Shown here: piece by piece, positions 17,256-25,399 of the stretch
How positions within the stretch are numbered: position 1 is the first letter of the stretch
Layout of the letters: every line of letters starts with the position of its first letter
From: Lachnospiraceae bacterium
GTDB taxonomy: Bacteria; Bacillota; Clostridia; Lachnospirales; Lachnospiraceae
NCBI GenBank assembly: GCA_022791755.1
Contig: JAAVZR010000032.1
Coordinates: forward strand, 1 to 43,016
Direction of reading: 5' to 3'
DNA length: 43,016 nt
The notes under the pieces: generated by a model
Databases searched by the model: none
What the model was told of the DNA's origin: nothing
The model's input: the letters and a program-made list of their open reading frames with translations, nothing else
Translations under genes and position numbers: made by a program

Positions 17256-18104
17256 ATGACAAAAAAAGCGCGGTCCGGGACAGGGCAGAGAAAATGGAGT
17301 ATACTGGCAGGCGGTTTTGTGCTGGCAGCGCTTTTTTTGTTATTTCTGTGGAATCTCCGGATCGACCGGGTCACGGTGAACGGCGGGGACTTTTATACGG
17401 AACAGGAGCTGATTAATTATATCTTTGAAAAGCCGGTGGAACGCAATTTTCTCTACGCCTGGCTGAACGATCGCTTTGGCAGTCAGAAGCCGATCCCCTT
17501 TATCTCCGGCTATACCATGGAGTTTGTGGGGACAGGGGAAGTCCATGTGACAGTCTATGAGAAGAATGTGATCGGTTATGTGGACTATATGGGAAGTCAC
17601 ATGTATTTTGATAAGGACGGTACGGTGGTGGAGAGCTCTTCTGAGGTGTGGGAGGGGATTCCGCTGATTACCGGACTGGATTTTCGCTATATTGTGCTGT
17701 ACAAGCCTCTGCCGGTGGAAAATGAAACGGCCTTTATGGAGATCCTGAATCTGACGCAGCTGATTCGCAAATATGATATTCCGGTGGAGAAGATTTACTT
17801 TGATCCCGCGTTTCATGCGACACTCTATATCGATGAGATCCAGGTGCTTCTGGGGGATAAGACCAGTATGGAGGAGAAGATCGCAGAGCTGACAGGGATG
17901 CTTAAGGCGCTTTCCGGCCGTTCGGGTACGCTTCATCTGGAGCGGTATGACCGGACCGCGATGAATCCGGCATATTCCTTTATCGAAAATGTGGACGAGC
18001 CTGCCACGGTTCCTTTGGGAGACGGACCGACAGATCCGGCACAGGAAGAAGGTTCTGCTGAAAACGGGGAAGAGGAGGGGCATAATCCGGAGGAACAAGG
18101 GTGA
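17256..18104 (+). CDS. ftsQ: Cell division protein FtsQ/DivIB
   Basis: The 282-residue bitopic protein has a short basic N-terminus, a membrane helix (about 14-32), a POTRA-like segment starting IDRVTVNGGDFYTEQEL (about 36-105) and a beta domain to about 230. An acidic, Glu/Gly-rich tail closes it. FtsQ/DivIB links FtsL/DivIC in the divisome. A GGAGGAG ribosome-binding site precedes ATG 17256. A 177-base promoter-containing gap separates it from ftsZ. Confidence 0.88.
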   Translation: MTKKARSGTGQRKWSILAGGFVLAALFLLFLWNLRIDRVTVNGGDFYTEQELINYIFEKPVERNFLYAWLNDRFGSQKPIPFISGYTMEFVGTGEVHVTVYEKNVIGYVDYMGSHMYFDKDGTVVESSSEVWEGIPLITGLDFRYIVLYKPLPVENETAFMEILNLTQLIRKYDIPVEKIYFDPAFHATLYIDEIQVLLGDKTSMEEKIAELTGMLKALSGRSGTLHLERYDRTAMNPAYSFIENVDEPATVPLGDGPTDPAQEEGSAENGEEEGHNPEEQG

Positions 18105-18140
18105 TTTTTCAAAATTTCATTGAAAAAAACAAACTACATC

Positions 18141-18179
18141 TTGCACTTTTGCGAAAAATAGAATATGATGTTATCATAT
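18141..18179 (+). promoter_or_regulatory. ftsZ promoter with overlapping palindrome
   Basis: TTGCAC (18141-18146), 17 bases, then TATGAT (18164-18169). A perfect dyad ATATGAT-GTT-ATCATAT (18163-18179) covers the -10 box and start region, suggesting a repressor site. This would allow ftsZ to be controlled separately from the upstream dcw genes. Confidence 0.65.
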
Positions 18180-18281
18180 GGTAAAATTGCAAAAGATATA
18201 CGGATGGGAATGGGACGGGCAAATGACTGGTTCGTCTGTTCGTGTTGTGATGTGATATAGAAACAGGAGGAATGAATCAGC

Positions 18282-19436
18282 ATGTTGTTGGAAATCAAAA
18301 TGGATGGGGCGGACAGCTCGGCGAAGATTATCGTAATCGGAGTGGGCGGCGCCGGGAATAACGCGGTGAACCGTATGATAGAGGAAAATATCTGCGGAGT
18401 GGAATTCATCGGGATTAATACGGACCGCCAGGCCTTGCAGCTGTGTAAGGCGCCTACGACGCTTCAGATCGGTGAGAAGCTGACCAAGGGGCTGGGAGCC
18501 GGCGCGAAGCCGGAGATCGGTCAGAAGGCGGCGGAGGAGAGCGCGGAAGAGCTGACGGCTGCCATGAAGGGGGCGGATATGGTCTTCGTCACCTGCGGAA
18601 TGGGCGGCGGGACAGGCACCGGCGCGGCTCCTGTGATCGCCGGTCTGGCCAAAGGAATGGGAATCCTGACCGTGGGTGTGGTGACGAAACCCTTCCGTTT
18701 TGAGGCCAAAGCTCGTATGACCAATGCGCAGGCCGGAATTGAGAGGCTGAAGGAGAATGTGGATACGCTGATTGTGATTCCCAATGACCGTCTGCTGGAG
18801 ATCGTGGACCGTCGTACCACCATGCCCGATGCGCTTAAGAAGGCGGATGAGGTATTGCAGCAGGCAGTGCAGGGCATTACCGATCTGATCAATGTGCCGG
18901 GTCTGATTAATCTGGACTTTGCCGATGTGCAGACGGTTATGACGGATAAGGGTATCGCTCATATCGGGATTGGCCGGGCCAGGGGAGATGATAAGGCTGT
19001 GGAGGCCGTGAAACAGGCGGTATCCAGTCCGCTTCTGGAGACCACCATCGAGGGAGCGACTCATGTCATCATCAATATCTCCGGCGACATTGGCCTGGTG
19101 GAGGCCAATGAGGCTGCCAGCTATGTGCAGGAGCTGGCCGGGGATACGGCGAATATTATTTTTGGCGCCATGTACGATGAGAACGCGGAGGATGAGGCCA
19201 GCATCACGGTGATCGCCACCGGCCTGGAGCAGAAAAATGACGAGGTACCCATCGCATCGGCCATGGCAGGGTTTAACTATAAGCCGAAGGTACAGCCTCA
19301 GGTGCAGCCACGGCCGGCTGCGGAAGACAGGCCTTCCTATGGCGGGGTGGAGACAGCGATTCCCGCCTGGAAGAGTACCATCGAGACAAAGAGCATTGAT
19401 GTGCCGAAATTTTTACAGAATCCCAAAAAGAGATGA
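18282..19436 (+). CDS. ftsZ: Cell division GTPase FtsZ
   Basis: FtsZ is the tubulin homologue that forms the Z-ring. The 384-residue protein has [13 protein letters not shown], the tubulin signature [10 protein letters not shown], the FRFEAKAR segment, and [11 protein letters not shown] for the T7 loop. A variable linker (about 322-365) leads to the C-terminal peptide [12 protein letters not shown] that binds partners such as FtsA/SepF. AGGAGG is 11 bases before ATG 18282, somewhat far; an ATG nearer the site is out of frame. ftsA is not adjacent. The gene is followed by a strong terminator. Confidence 0.97.
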   Translation: MLLEIKMDGADSSAKIIVIGVGGAGNNAVNRMIEENICGVEFIGINTDRQALQLCKAPTTLQIGEKLTKGLGAGAKPEIGQKAAEESAEELTAAMKGADMVFVTCGMGGGTGTGAAPVIAGLAKGMGILTVGVVTKPFRFEAKARMTNAQAGIERLKENVDTLIVIPNDRLLEIVDRRTTMPDALKKADEVLQQAVQGITDLINVPGLINLDFADVQTVMTDKGIAHIGIGRARGDDKAVEAVKQAVSSPLLETTIEGATHVIINISGDIGLVEANEAASYVQELAGDTANIIFGAMYDENAEDEASITVIATGLEQKNDEVPIASAMAGFNYKPKVQPQVQPRPAAEDRPSYGGVETAIPAWKSTIETKSIDVPKFLQNPKKR

Positions 19437-19443
19437 GAACCGG

Positions 19444-19470
19444 ACCGGGCGGATATTTGCCCGGTTTTTT
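19444..19470 (+). terminator. Terminator of the dcw cluster
   Basis: Stem ACCGGGC/GCCCGGT (19444-19450 and 19459-19465), an 8-base loop, and a T6 tail to 19470. It ends at the convergent sleC stop. Confidence 0.85.
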
Positions 19471-19472
19471 CT

Positions 19473-20729
19473 TTAACTCAGCTCAGCGATGCGGGTGACG
19501 GCAACATAGATCTCCGAGATTTTGTACCAGGTGCGGTAATCCGCCACACCGGTCTTTGGCAGGCCGAATATGGACTGAAAATCTTTGACGGAGGCTTCTG
19601 TGGCCGGACCGAAGATGCCGTCGGCGGCCAGGGAGGGGATGGCGGTATAGACCGTGGCAATGGCGTTTAACTGCTCCTGCATCTGGCGCACCTTATCTCC
19701 CCTGGAACCGCGGCGCAGGGGTTCGCCGGGCCAGGAGGAGGGAATGCCGGAGATGATTTCAGCCGTATTGATATACATGTTGTCACCGTAGTAATAACGA
19801 ATGATTTCAGTGGGAGAATAGCCCTGATCGCCCAAATCTTTGGAGCCCCACTGGGACATCCAGTTGGGACAGCTGACGCGCTTGCCGTCGCAGTACTGAG
19901 TCAGTATGGGCTGCTTCACATCGGGGCGGGACAGATAGCTGGTAAAGATATCGTCCACCACCTGGGAGATCTCTTCGTATATATTACGGCCATAGATCCA
20001 TTTGTGGTCGTAGGCGGTGGAGGAGGTGATCGTAAAGTTGTAGCCGCGGTTCCTGTACCACTCGGTGTAAACGCGGTTCATGGTAAAGGACAGGATAGCC
20101 AGCACATTGGCTGTGATGGTACTCTGAGGCCAGGTGGCATATATTTCACTGGAGGCCACGTTCTTGATATAGTCTTTGTAAGGGACATAGTAGTTAGGCG
20201 CGGAATTGTTGGTGGGAGCGCCGTCGTGGACCACGATGGTTTCCGGCACCACGACCCGGCTCAGGACGATCTCTCCGCTCTCTCCCACCGGCTTGATCTC
20301 CGGTTCGGCGATCTTCGGCGGGTATTCTCCATAGAGTGTGTGATCGGGAATCAGTACATCGTCGGTGGGAGAAGGTCCCAGATCTACGGGGCGCAGCTGT
20401 ACCGGCTGTAAAGCCAGTACGTCAGGAAGCACCTCTGTGCCGGTGATCAGCACAGGCTCATAGCCCGGTGCGGTGATCCGCAGGGTATATTCCCGGTAAG
20501 GGCGCGGTTCATCGGCCTGCATGCTGTAGGCGAGGGGCGGGGCCGGCAGGGAGATTTCCGGTGTCTGGCCGGAGGAATTGGTATCCACCTCCTCCAGGAC
20601 CTGATCCGGTTCGCTGGTGTCGGCGATGGATACGGTGGCATGGTCAATGGGGAAGTGATTGGCGGAGGAGACGACATTGACCTGCAGCATCCCCTTGCTG
20701 GCATCGGTTTCGGCTTTTCTTATTATCAT
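19473..20729 (-). CDS. sleC: Spore cortex-lytic enzyme SleC-like, with peptidoglycan-binding domain
   Basis: The 418-residue protein has the layout of clostridial SleC: an N-terminal pro-region of beta type (about 14-105, with TNSSGQTPEISLPAPP and EYTLRITAPGYEPV), a middle SpoIID-like catalytic domain (about 175-320, with YKDYIKNVASSEIYATWP), and a C-terminal PG_binding_1 domain (about 335-405, GSRGDKVRQMQEQLN and ADGIFGPATEASVKDFQ). SleC is made as a zymogen, deposited in the spore, cut by Csp proteases during germination, and degrades cortex as a lytic transglycosylase. No csp gene is in the window. The start at 20729 is preferred (AAGGA seven bases upstream); ATG 20750 has no ribosome-binding site. 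Confidence 0.85.
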   Translation of the reverse strand: MIIRKAETDASKGMLQVNVVSSANHFPIDHATVSIADTSEPDQVLEEVDTNSSGQTPEISLPAPPLAYSMQADEPRPYREYTLRITAPGYEPVLITGTEVLPDVLALQPVQLRPVDLGPSPTDDVLIPDHTLYGEYPPKIAEPEIKPVGESGEIVLSRVVVPETIVVHDGAPTNNSAPNYYVPYKDYIKNVASSEIYATWPQSTITANVLAILSFTMNRVYTEWYRNRGYNFTITSSTAYDHKWIYGRNIYEEISQVVDDIFTSYLSRPDVKQPILTQYCDGKRVSCPNWMSQWGSKDLGDQGYSPTEIIRYYYGDNMYINTAEIISGIPSSWPGEPLRRGSRGDKVRQMQEQLNAIATVYTAIPSLAADGIFGPATEASVKDFQSIFGLPKTGVADYRTWYKISEIYVAVTRIAELS

Positions 20730-20786
20730 GGAATGATCCTTATCTGGCATATTAGTATAATAATATGGGTCTTTGAAAAAAATATG

Positions 20787-20815
20787 CTTGCCTCTTTCTG
20801 CAAAATCTGGTAGAA
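20787..20815 (+). promoter_or_regulatory. Promoter of the candidate ncRNA
   Basis: TTGCCT (20787-20792), a 17-base spacer and TAGAAT (20810-20815). Confidence 0.55.
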
Positions 20816-20821
20816 TAGTTT

Positions 20822-21026
20822 CTGTCAGAAGAGAGAGCGGAATTCTGGGTCATTCAGTCGTTTCCGTCCTGATAAAAGTTTCCTGGCGAAATCGCCGCAG
20901 TGAGCAGGGAGCGCTCGCGGGCGATGTGGGCGTCAGGTATCAAAAGCTTATCCCTCATAATTGTAACGGCAGAGAGCAGCAGCTTGGACAGGGTATCCTG
21001 CATCAGGCTGCTGCTTTCTTTTTCGT
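20822..21026 (+). ncRNA. Candidate structured non-coding RNA, about 200 nt
   Basis: The stretch runs from a promoter start near 20822 to a terminator in which GCAGCAGC pairs with GCTGCTGC (about 20980-21015, with an inner CAGG/CCTG helix) and is followed by a T-rich tract. Inside are a perfect GGCG-AAAT-CGCC hairpin (about 20884-20895) and a CCTGA/TCAGG helix that brackets it. Size and isolated transcription would suit a 6S-like or regulatory RNA, but no known family motif was recognised, and T-box, SAM, cobalamin, FMN, tmRNA and SRP signatures were not found. Confidence 0.4.
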
Positions 21027-21041
21027 TTTTTTTAAAAGCTG

Positions 21042-21105
21042 TTGACAAAAACAGAATCTTATTGTATTATATCAATAACACAGTATTACAATGATACAAA
21101 TAAGA
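21042..21105 (+). promoter_or_regulatory. Promoter and possible operator of the GntR/ABC operon
   Basis: TTGACA (21042-21047), 17 bases, then TATTAT (21065-21070) is a near-consensus promoter. Just downstream, GTAT-N7-ATAC (about 21083-21097) is an inverted repeat in the start region, a likely site for the YtrA-type regulator encoded next. Confidence 0.65.
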
Positions 21106-21120
21106 AAGAGAGGTCCGGAT

Positions 21121-21567
21121 ATGGGATGGATATTTGAATCAAATCGTCCGATCTATACACAGCTTCTGGAGCAGATCCAGATACGGATTGTCTGTGGAGC
21201 CTATGGTCCGGGTGACAGGCTGCCGCCGGTGAGGGAGCTGGCTCAGGAAGCGGCAGTGAATCCCAACACCATGCAAAAGGCGCTGTCCGAGCTGGAACGC
21301 ACCGGCCTGATCTATGCACAGCGCACGGCAGGACGCTTTGTGACGGATAACGCGGATCTGATCCAAAACTGCCGCAGGCAGATCGCCATGGAGAAGATCG
21401 AAGCTTTTTTAAAGTCCATGCAGGAGCTGGGCTACGGCAGGAAAGAGGTGGAGACGCTCATGAAAGAGGATGGGCCGTGGAAGGAGATCGTATCTGAGAA
21501 GAAAGATGTGCCGGTAAGAGAAGATGCGGCCGGAGGGCCAGCCATTTGGAATGAGAAGGAGGAGTGA
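21121..21567 (+). CDS. GntR-family regulator, YtrA subfamily
   Basis: The 148-residue protein has an N-terminal winged helix (about 8-78: PIYTQLLEQIQIRIVCG, PGDRLPPVRELAQEAAVNPN, ALSELERTGLIYAQRTAGRFV) and a short helical dimerisation tail. This is the YtrA type, which usually represses the ABC transporter genes in its own operon and responds to cell-wall stress. ATG 21121 follows AGAGAGGT; the ATG at 21091 lies inside the likely operator. The ABC ATPase gene follows after four bases. Confidence 0.88.
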   Translation: MGWIFESNRPIYTQLLEQIQIRIVCGAYGPGDRLPPVRELAQEAAVNPNTMQKALSELERTGLIYAQRTAGRFVTDNADLIQNCRRQIAMEKIEAFLKSMQELGYGRKEVETLMKEDGPWKEIVSEKKDVPVREDAAGGPAIWNEKEE

Positions 21568-21571
21568 GAGT

Positions 21572-22276
21572 ATGATACCGATTTTAGAGTGCAGGGACCT
21601 GACAAAAACCTATGACAAGGCGCAGCGGCCGGCTCTGAATCATGTGAACCTGAAGCTGCAGAGAGGACGTATTATCGGGCTTCTGGGGCCCAACGGCAGC
21701 GGAAAGACGACGCTGATCAAGCTGGCGAACGGCCTGCTGTCCACGAATATGGGAGAACTTCTGATCGACGGGATGCCGGTGGGGATCGAGACGAAGAAGA
21801 TCGTATCTTATCTGCCGGAGAGGACATACCTGAATCTGAGTATGACAGTCATGGATACCATCCGCTATTTCGCTGATTTTTACGCGGATTTCAGAGAAGA
21901 GCGGGCCTATGAAATGCTGAAAACGCTTCAGATTGATCCGTCTGTCAAATTAAAAACATTGTCAAAGGGGACCAAGGAGAAGGTGCAGCTGATCCTGGTC
22001 ATGAGCAGGGATGCCAGTCTCTATATTCTGGATGAACCGATCGGCGGCGTGGACCCGGCAGCCAGAGATTATATTCTCAACACGATTATCACAAATTATA
22101 ACGAAAACGCCACCGTGCTCTTGTCCACACACCTGATTGCTGATGTGGAGTCGATCCTGGATGAAGTCATTTTCCTGAAGTATGGCGAGGTGGTACTCCA
22201 TGCGCCGGTAGACGCGGTTCGTGAGGAAAACGGAAAATCAGTGGACGCGCTGTTTCGGGAGGTATTCAAATGCTGA
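21572..22276 (+). CDS. ABC transporter ATP-binding protein
   Basis: The 234-residue ATPase has Walker A (LLGPNGSGKTTLI), a degenerate signature LSKGTKEKVQ, Walker B (LYILDEP) and the switch histidine in LLSTHL. It powers the adjacent membrane subunit. In YtrA-type operons such transporters are often linked to antibiotic or envelope stress, but the substrate is unknown. AGGAGG lies 9 bases before ATG 21572. The stop overlaps the permease start, giving translational coupling. Confidence 0.92.
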   Translation: MIPILECRDLTKTYDKAQRPALNHVNLKLQRGRIIGLLGPNGSGKTTLIKLANGLLSTNMGELLIDGMPVGIETKKIVSYLPERTYLNLSMTVMDTIRYFADFYADFREERAYEMLKTLQIDPSVKLKTLSKGTKEKVQLILVMSRDASLYILDEPIGGVDPAARDYILNTIITNYNENATVLLSTHLIADVESILDEVIFLKYGEVVLHAPVDAVREENGKSVDALFREVFKC

Positions 22277-23086
22277 GAAAATTACTGAAATATGATTTTA
22301 AGGCCAGCTATCTCTATCTGCTGGTATGCTATGGAATCTATATCGTGCTGACTCTGGGCTTCAGCCTGAGTATCAGGGGGGCTGATCGCCGAAGAGATGA
22401 GCGGCCATAACAGTTTTGCTGCTGCGGAAATCCCGGCGATGATTCAGATCTTTGCCACCATATCCGTGACAGCCTTATGGATGTGCTCCGTCATTGGTCT
22501 CATCATTTTAACGTGGGTACTGATCGTCCGTCGTTTTTACAGCAACATGACCTGTGATCAGGGATACCTGTCTCTGACGCTGCCGGTATCGGCCAGAAGC
22601 CATATGCTGTCCAAGGTAATCAGCGGCCTGGCGTTTCAGGTGCTGACTTATCTGGTGCTCATCGGCGGCATCGTCGTCATGCTGTTTCTGGTGGGGGAGA
22701 AGGAAGAGGTGGCGGAGTTCGGCAGGGTGCTCCACCGTATCGCCAGCGAGATCCTGTCTTACTACGGGATCGGTCAATGCCTGAATATGGTGCTGGGGAT
22801 GTTGAAAGGGCTTTTGATGATCTATTTCTCGATTTGTGTGGGGCAGCTGTTCCAAAAGCATAAGATCTGGGGAGCCATCGGAACCTATCTCGGACTCCGG
22901 ATTGTTTTAGAACTGTTTGTCTGGATCGGAGCCATAGTGGCAGGAATTTTTGGAGATATAAATATACTGCTGTGGGGCTTCTCCAGAGACAGCGTACTGC
23001 CCAGCGGGCTGTATGCCCTGGCACAGATTCTGGTATACTTCTTTGTGGGAAGCTGGATCCTGGAGAAGAAGGCGAACTTAGACTGA
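22270..23086 (+). pseudogene. ABC transporter permease, frameshifted at a G6 run
   Basis: From ATG 22270 the frame reads MLRKLLKYDFKASYLYLLVCY and then stops early at about 22410. The rest of the protein lies in the next frame to 23086, with about five further membrane helices and the segment GYLSLTLPVSARSHML typical of these permeases. The break is at six consecutive G (22376-22381). Removing one G restores an uninterrupted 271-residue membrane protein that joins SIRG to LIAEEMSGHN. The cause may be a real mutation, a phase-variable tract or a sequence error. Upstream genes of the operon are intact. Confidence 0.8.
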
Positions 23087-23156
23087 CGGAGCGTGGCGAA
23101 ATCGGGCTGGTACGGTCCGGCGGCTGCGGAATCTGAAGCGCAGATATTCTCCTGTA

Positions 23157-23217
23157 TTGCAAAAAATGCCGTTATCGTTTATACTGTTTAGGACAGAGAG
23201 CGAGGCGGCATTTTTTT
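23157..23217 (+). promoter_or_regulatory. Promoter inside an 11-base inverted repeat
   Basis: TTGCAA (23157-23162), 17 bases and TATACT (23180-23185) form a promoter for the SEC-C gene. AAAAAATGCCG (23161-23171) and CGGCATTTTTT (23206-23216) form a perfect inverted repeat around the -10 box. As RNA from upstream it would act as a terminator with a 34-base loop and T7 tail. Confidence 0.5.
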
Positions 23218-23302
23218 GGTGAATATCCTAAAGAAAAGAGCGGGGCAGGGCCCGGCGCTGCGCCTGCGCCGCCTGTAAAATAAACAGGAGAGAGGAAAAA
23301 CC

Positions 23303-23800
23303 ATGAGTTTACTGGAAGACTGGAGAGAACTGGCCTATCAGACCGAAAGGACGCCCAGGGACGAGCAGATGTTCTGGGCAAATTATTTTAATCAGGAGAA
23401 AGGGATCTATGAGCAGATTCTGGAGAAGGACGAGGCCGTAAAGGGCACGGTGAAGGAGCTGGCCGGGCAATACGGTGTGAGCGTCTCCATGATGACCGGC
23501 TATCTGGACGGAATCAACGACAGCCTGAAGGAGCGCAATCCCATCGAGACCATGGAGGAGGATACGGTGGTATCCCTGGATTATGACCCGGAGAAGCTCT
23601 ACTATAATATGGTGGCAGCCAGAGCGGAGTGGCTTTATGAGCTGCCCCAGTGGAACAGGCTTCTGTCCGAAGAGCGCCGTAAGGAGCTGTACCGGGAGCA
23701 GAAGGCTTCGGGCACGGTGGTAAAGGGGAAGAAGATCGGGCGCAACGATCCCTGCCCCTGCGGCTCCGGTAAGAAGTATAAGAAATGCTGCGGCCGATAG
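23303..23800 (+). CDS. SEC-C domain protein of unknown function
   Basis: The 165-residue cytosolic protein ends in a SEC-C zinc-binding motif (residues about 148-165: [19 protein letters not shown]) like the one at the C-terminus of SecA. The N-terminal 140 residues are helical and acidic, and I recognise no catalytic motif. Homologous proteins are common in Clostridia and usually unnamed. A GGAGAGAGG ribosome-binding site precedes ATG 23303. A HAD phosphatase gene follows after 15 bases, probably co-transcribed. Confidence 0.85.
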   Translation: MSLLEDWRELAYQTERTPRDEQMFWANYFNQEKGIYEQILEKDEAVKGTVKELAGQYGVSVSMMTGYLDGINDSLKERNPIETMEEDTVVSLDYDPEKLYYNMVAARAEWLYELPQWNRLLSEERRKELYREQKASGTVVKGKKIGRNDPCPCGSGKKYKKCCGR

Positions 23801-23815
23801 AGACAGGTGCAGGCG

Positions 23816-24475
23816 ATGTATCGGTATATTTTGTTTGACCTGGACGGTACGCTGACGGATCCGGGCGAAGGGATCACCAGAAGTCTTTGGTATGCGTTTC
23901 AACACTACGGCTATCCGGTAGAATCGTTAAAGGAGCTGGAAGTGTATATCGGTCCTCCCCTGAAAGAGGAATTTATGGCCAGGCTGGGGGTGGACGAAGG
24001 GAAGGCCAGGGAGCTGGCAGACAAGTTCCGGGAGCGCTATAATGATGTGGGCTGGAAGGAAAATCATCCGATCGACGGAATGGAGGAGGCTTTGATGGAA
24101 CTGAAGGCAGCCGGGAGGAAGCTGGCCGTGGCTACTTCAAAGCCCCTGACGATCGCCGCACGGGTGCTGGAACACTTTGATCTGGCCCGGTATTTTGACG
24201 TAATCTGCGGGAGCGAGCCGGATGGGAGCAAGGGCGAGAAATGGATGATCGTGGATCGTGCCCTGGCCGGACTGGGCGTATCTAAAGAGCAGAAGCAGCA
24301 GGCCGTCATGGTGGGAGACCGCAGATACGACATCATCGGAGGCCAGAAAAACGGACTGGCCACGGTGGGGCTGACCATGGGGTACGGAAGCCGTGAGGAG
24401 CTTAAAAACGCCGGCGTCTCTTTCATCGCGTCTTCAGCGAAGGAGATGACCCGGTATCTTTTGGAACACAAATAA
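23816..24475 (+). CDS. HAD-superfamily phosphatase (Gph/PpaX-like)
   Basis: The 219-residue protein has HAD motif I FDLDGTLTD (Asp8 nucleophile, Asp10), motif II in VATSKP, a conserved Lys in DGSKGEK, and motif III in MVGDRRYDIIGG. A small helical cap lies between residues 15 and 85. This layout is shared by phosphoglycolate phosphatases, PpaX and 5'-nucleotidase-like HADs, so the substrate is not certain. ATG 23816 is preferred over the in-frame GTG at 23807. Confidence 0.88.
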   Translation: MYRYILFDLDGTLTDPGEGITRSLWYAFQHYGYPVESLKELEVYIGPPLKEEFMARLGVDEGKARELADKFRERYNDVGWKENHPIDGMEEALMELKAAGRKLAVATSKPLTIAARVLEHFDLARYFDVICGSEPDGSKGEKWMIVDRALAGLGVSKEQKQQAVMVGDRRYDIIGGQKNGLATVGLTMGYGSREELKNAGVSFIASSAKEMTRYLLEHK

Positions 24476-24492
24476 AATGACAGACGAAAAAC

Positions 24493-24534
24493 GGCGGGGC
24501 TGCCTGCCGGCGCAGGCCGGTATGGCAGCCCGCT
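24493..24534 (+). promoter_or_regulatory. Hairpin in the leader before proB
   Basis: GGGCTGCC (24497-24504) pairs with GGCAGCCC (24524-24531), and an inner CCGG/CCGG helix extends the structure. There is no U-tract and no T-box consensus, so whether it regulates proB is unknown. Confidence 0.35.
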
Positions 24535-24549
24535 GTGAAAGAGGGCGGT

Positions 24550-25395
24550 ATGGAGCGGGAGAAACTGAAAAAAAAGAAGAGGATTGTAGTCAAGATCGGG
24601 AGCTCGTCGCTGACGCATCCTGAGACCGGCGATGTGGATCTGATCAAGCTGGAAAAGCTGGTGAGACAGCTCTGCGACTACCGTAACCGGGGAATCCAGG
24701 TGATACTGGTCAGCTCCGGCGCCATTGCGGTGGGAGTCAGGACACTGGGACTTGCCGGCCGCCCGGAGGATATTTCCTTAAAGCAGGCCTGCGCATCGGT
24801 GGGGCAGGCGAAGCTGATGATGATCTATCAGAAACTGTTTGCCGAGTACAATTATGTGGCTTCCCAGATTCTGATGACAAAACACACGATGCTACATCCC
24901 ATCAGCCGGCAGAATGCGCAGAATACCTTTGAGCGGCTTCTGGAGCTGGGAGCTGTGCCCATCGTCAATGAAAACGATACCATATCCACCTATGAGCTGG
25001 AACGGTTGCAGCAGTTCGGTGATAACGATACCCTGTCGGCTGTGGTGACAGCCATGACCGGAGCGGATCTTTTGATCTTGCTTTCCGATATCGACGGTCT
25101 GTATACGGATGATCCCCATAGAAATCCCAAAGCGCGTTTTATCGATACGGTGGAAGAGCTGACAGAGGAGCTGATGGCCCTGGGAAAGGGGGCAGCCAGC
25201 CGTGTGGGTACGGGGGGAATGGCCACGAAGCTGTCCTGCGCCCGGATCGCCACGGCGTCGGGAGCCGACATGATTATCGCCAACGGATCGGATGTGGGGA
25301 TTCTGCATGAGCTCCTGGAGGGAGAGAAAAAGGGGACGCTTTTTGTGGCGAAGCGGGACGGGGAGTTTGACCTGGGGAGATTTCTGGAGGAATAA
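24550..25395 (+). CDS. proB: Glutamate 5-kinase
   Basis: ProB phosphorylates L-glutamate to gamma-glutamyl phosphate, the first step of proline synthesis. The 281-residue protein has the amino-acid-kinase fold with [11 protein letters not shown] (about 11-21), [17 protein letters not shown] and [13 protein letters not shown]. It lacks the C-terminal PUA domain of the E. coli enzyme, the usual clostridial form. ATG 24550 follows AGAGGGCGG; the in-frame GTG 24535 would add five residues. proA follows after four bases. Confidence 0.95.
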   Translation: MEREKLKKKKRIVVKIGSSSLTHPETGDVDLIKLEKLVRQLCDYRNRGIQVILVSSGAIAVGVRTLGLAGRPEDISLKQACASVGQAKLMMIYQKLFAEYNYVASQILMTKHTMLHPISRQNAQNTFERLLELGAVPIVNENDTISTYELERLQQFGDNDTLSAVVTAMTGADLLILLSDIDGLYTDDPHRNPKARFIDTVEELTEELMALGKGAASRVGTGGMATKLSCARIATASGADMIIANGSDVGILHELLEGEKKGTLFVAKRDGEFDLGRFLEE

Positions 25396-25399
25396 AGAG

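Larger units (their letters stand above)
20730..21120. other. Intergenic region between sleC and the ytrA-type operon
   Basis: This 391-base gap contains a rightward promoter at 20787-20815, a structured stretch ending in a terminator near 21026 (candidate ncRNA), and a second rightward promoter at 21042-21070. Short ORFs here lack ribosome-binding sites and were not accepted. Confidence 0.6.

Noticed and set aside
20730..20800. Forespore (sigma-G) promoter for sleC
   Set aside because: A CATATTA -10-like element is present, but the nearest GCATA -35-like element is only 15 bases away instead of about 18.
20854..21048. Minus-strand 64-codon ORF with a fairly protein-like translation
   Set aside because: It starts at TTG without a ribosome-binding site, overlaps the promoter at 21042-21070 on the other strand, and runs through the terminator hairpin of the candidate ncRNA.
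22376..22381. Programmed frameshifting in the permease gene
   Set aside because: The G6 run could slip, but there is no stimulatory hairpin or known slippery context; mutation, phase variation or sequence error are simpler.
24476..24549. T-box or proline riboswitch before proB
   Set aside because: The leader is too short and lacks the T-box consensus and a terminator; only a plain hairpin is seen.
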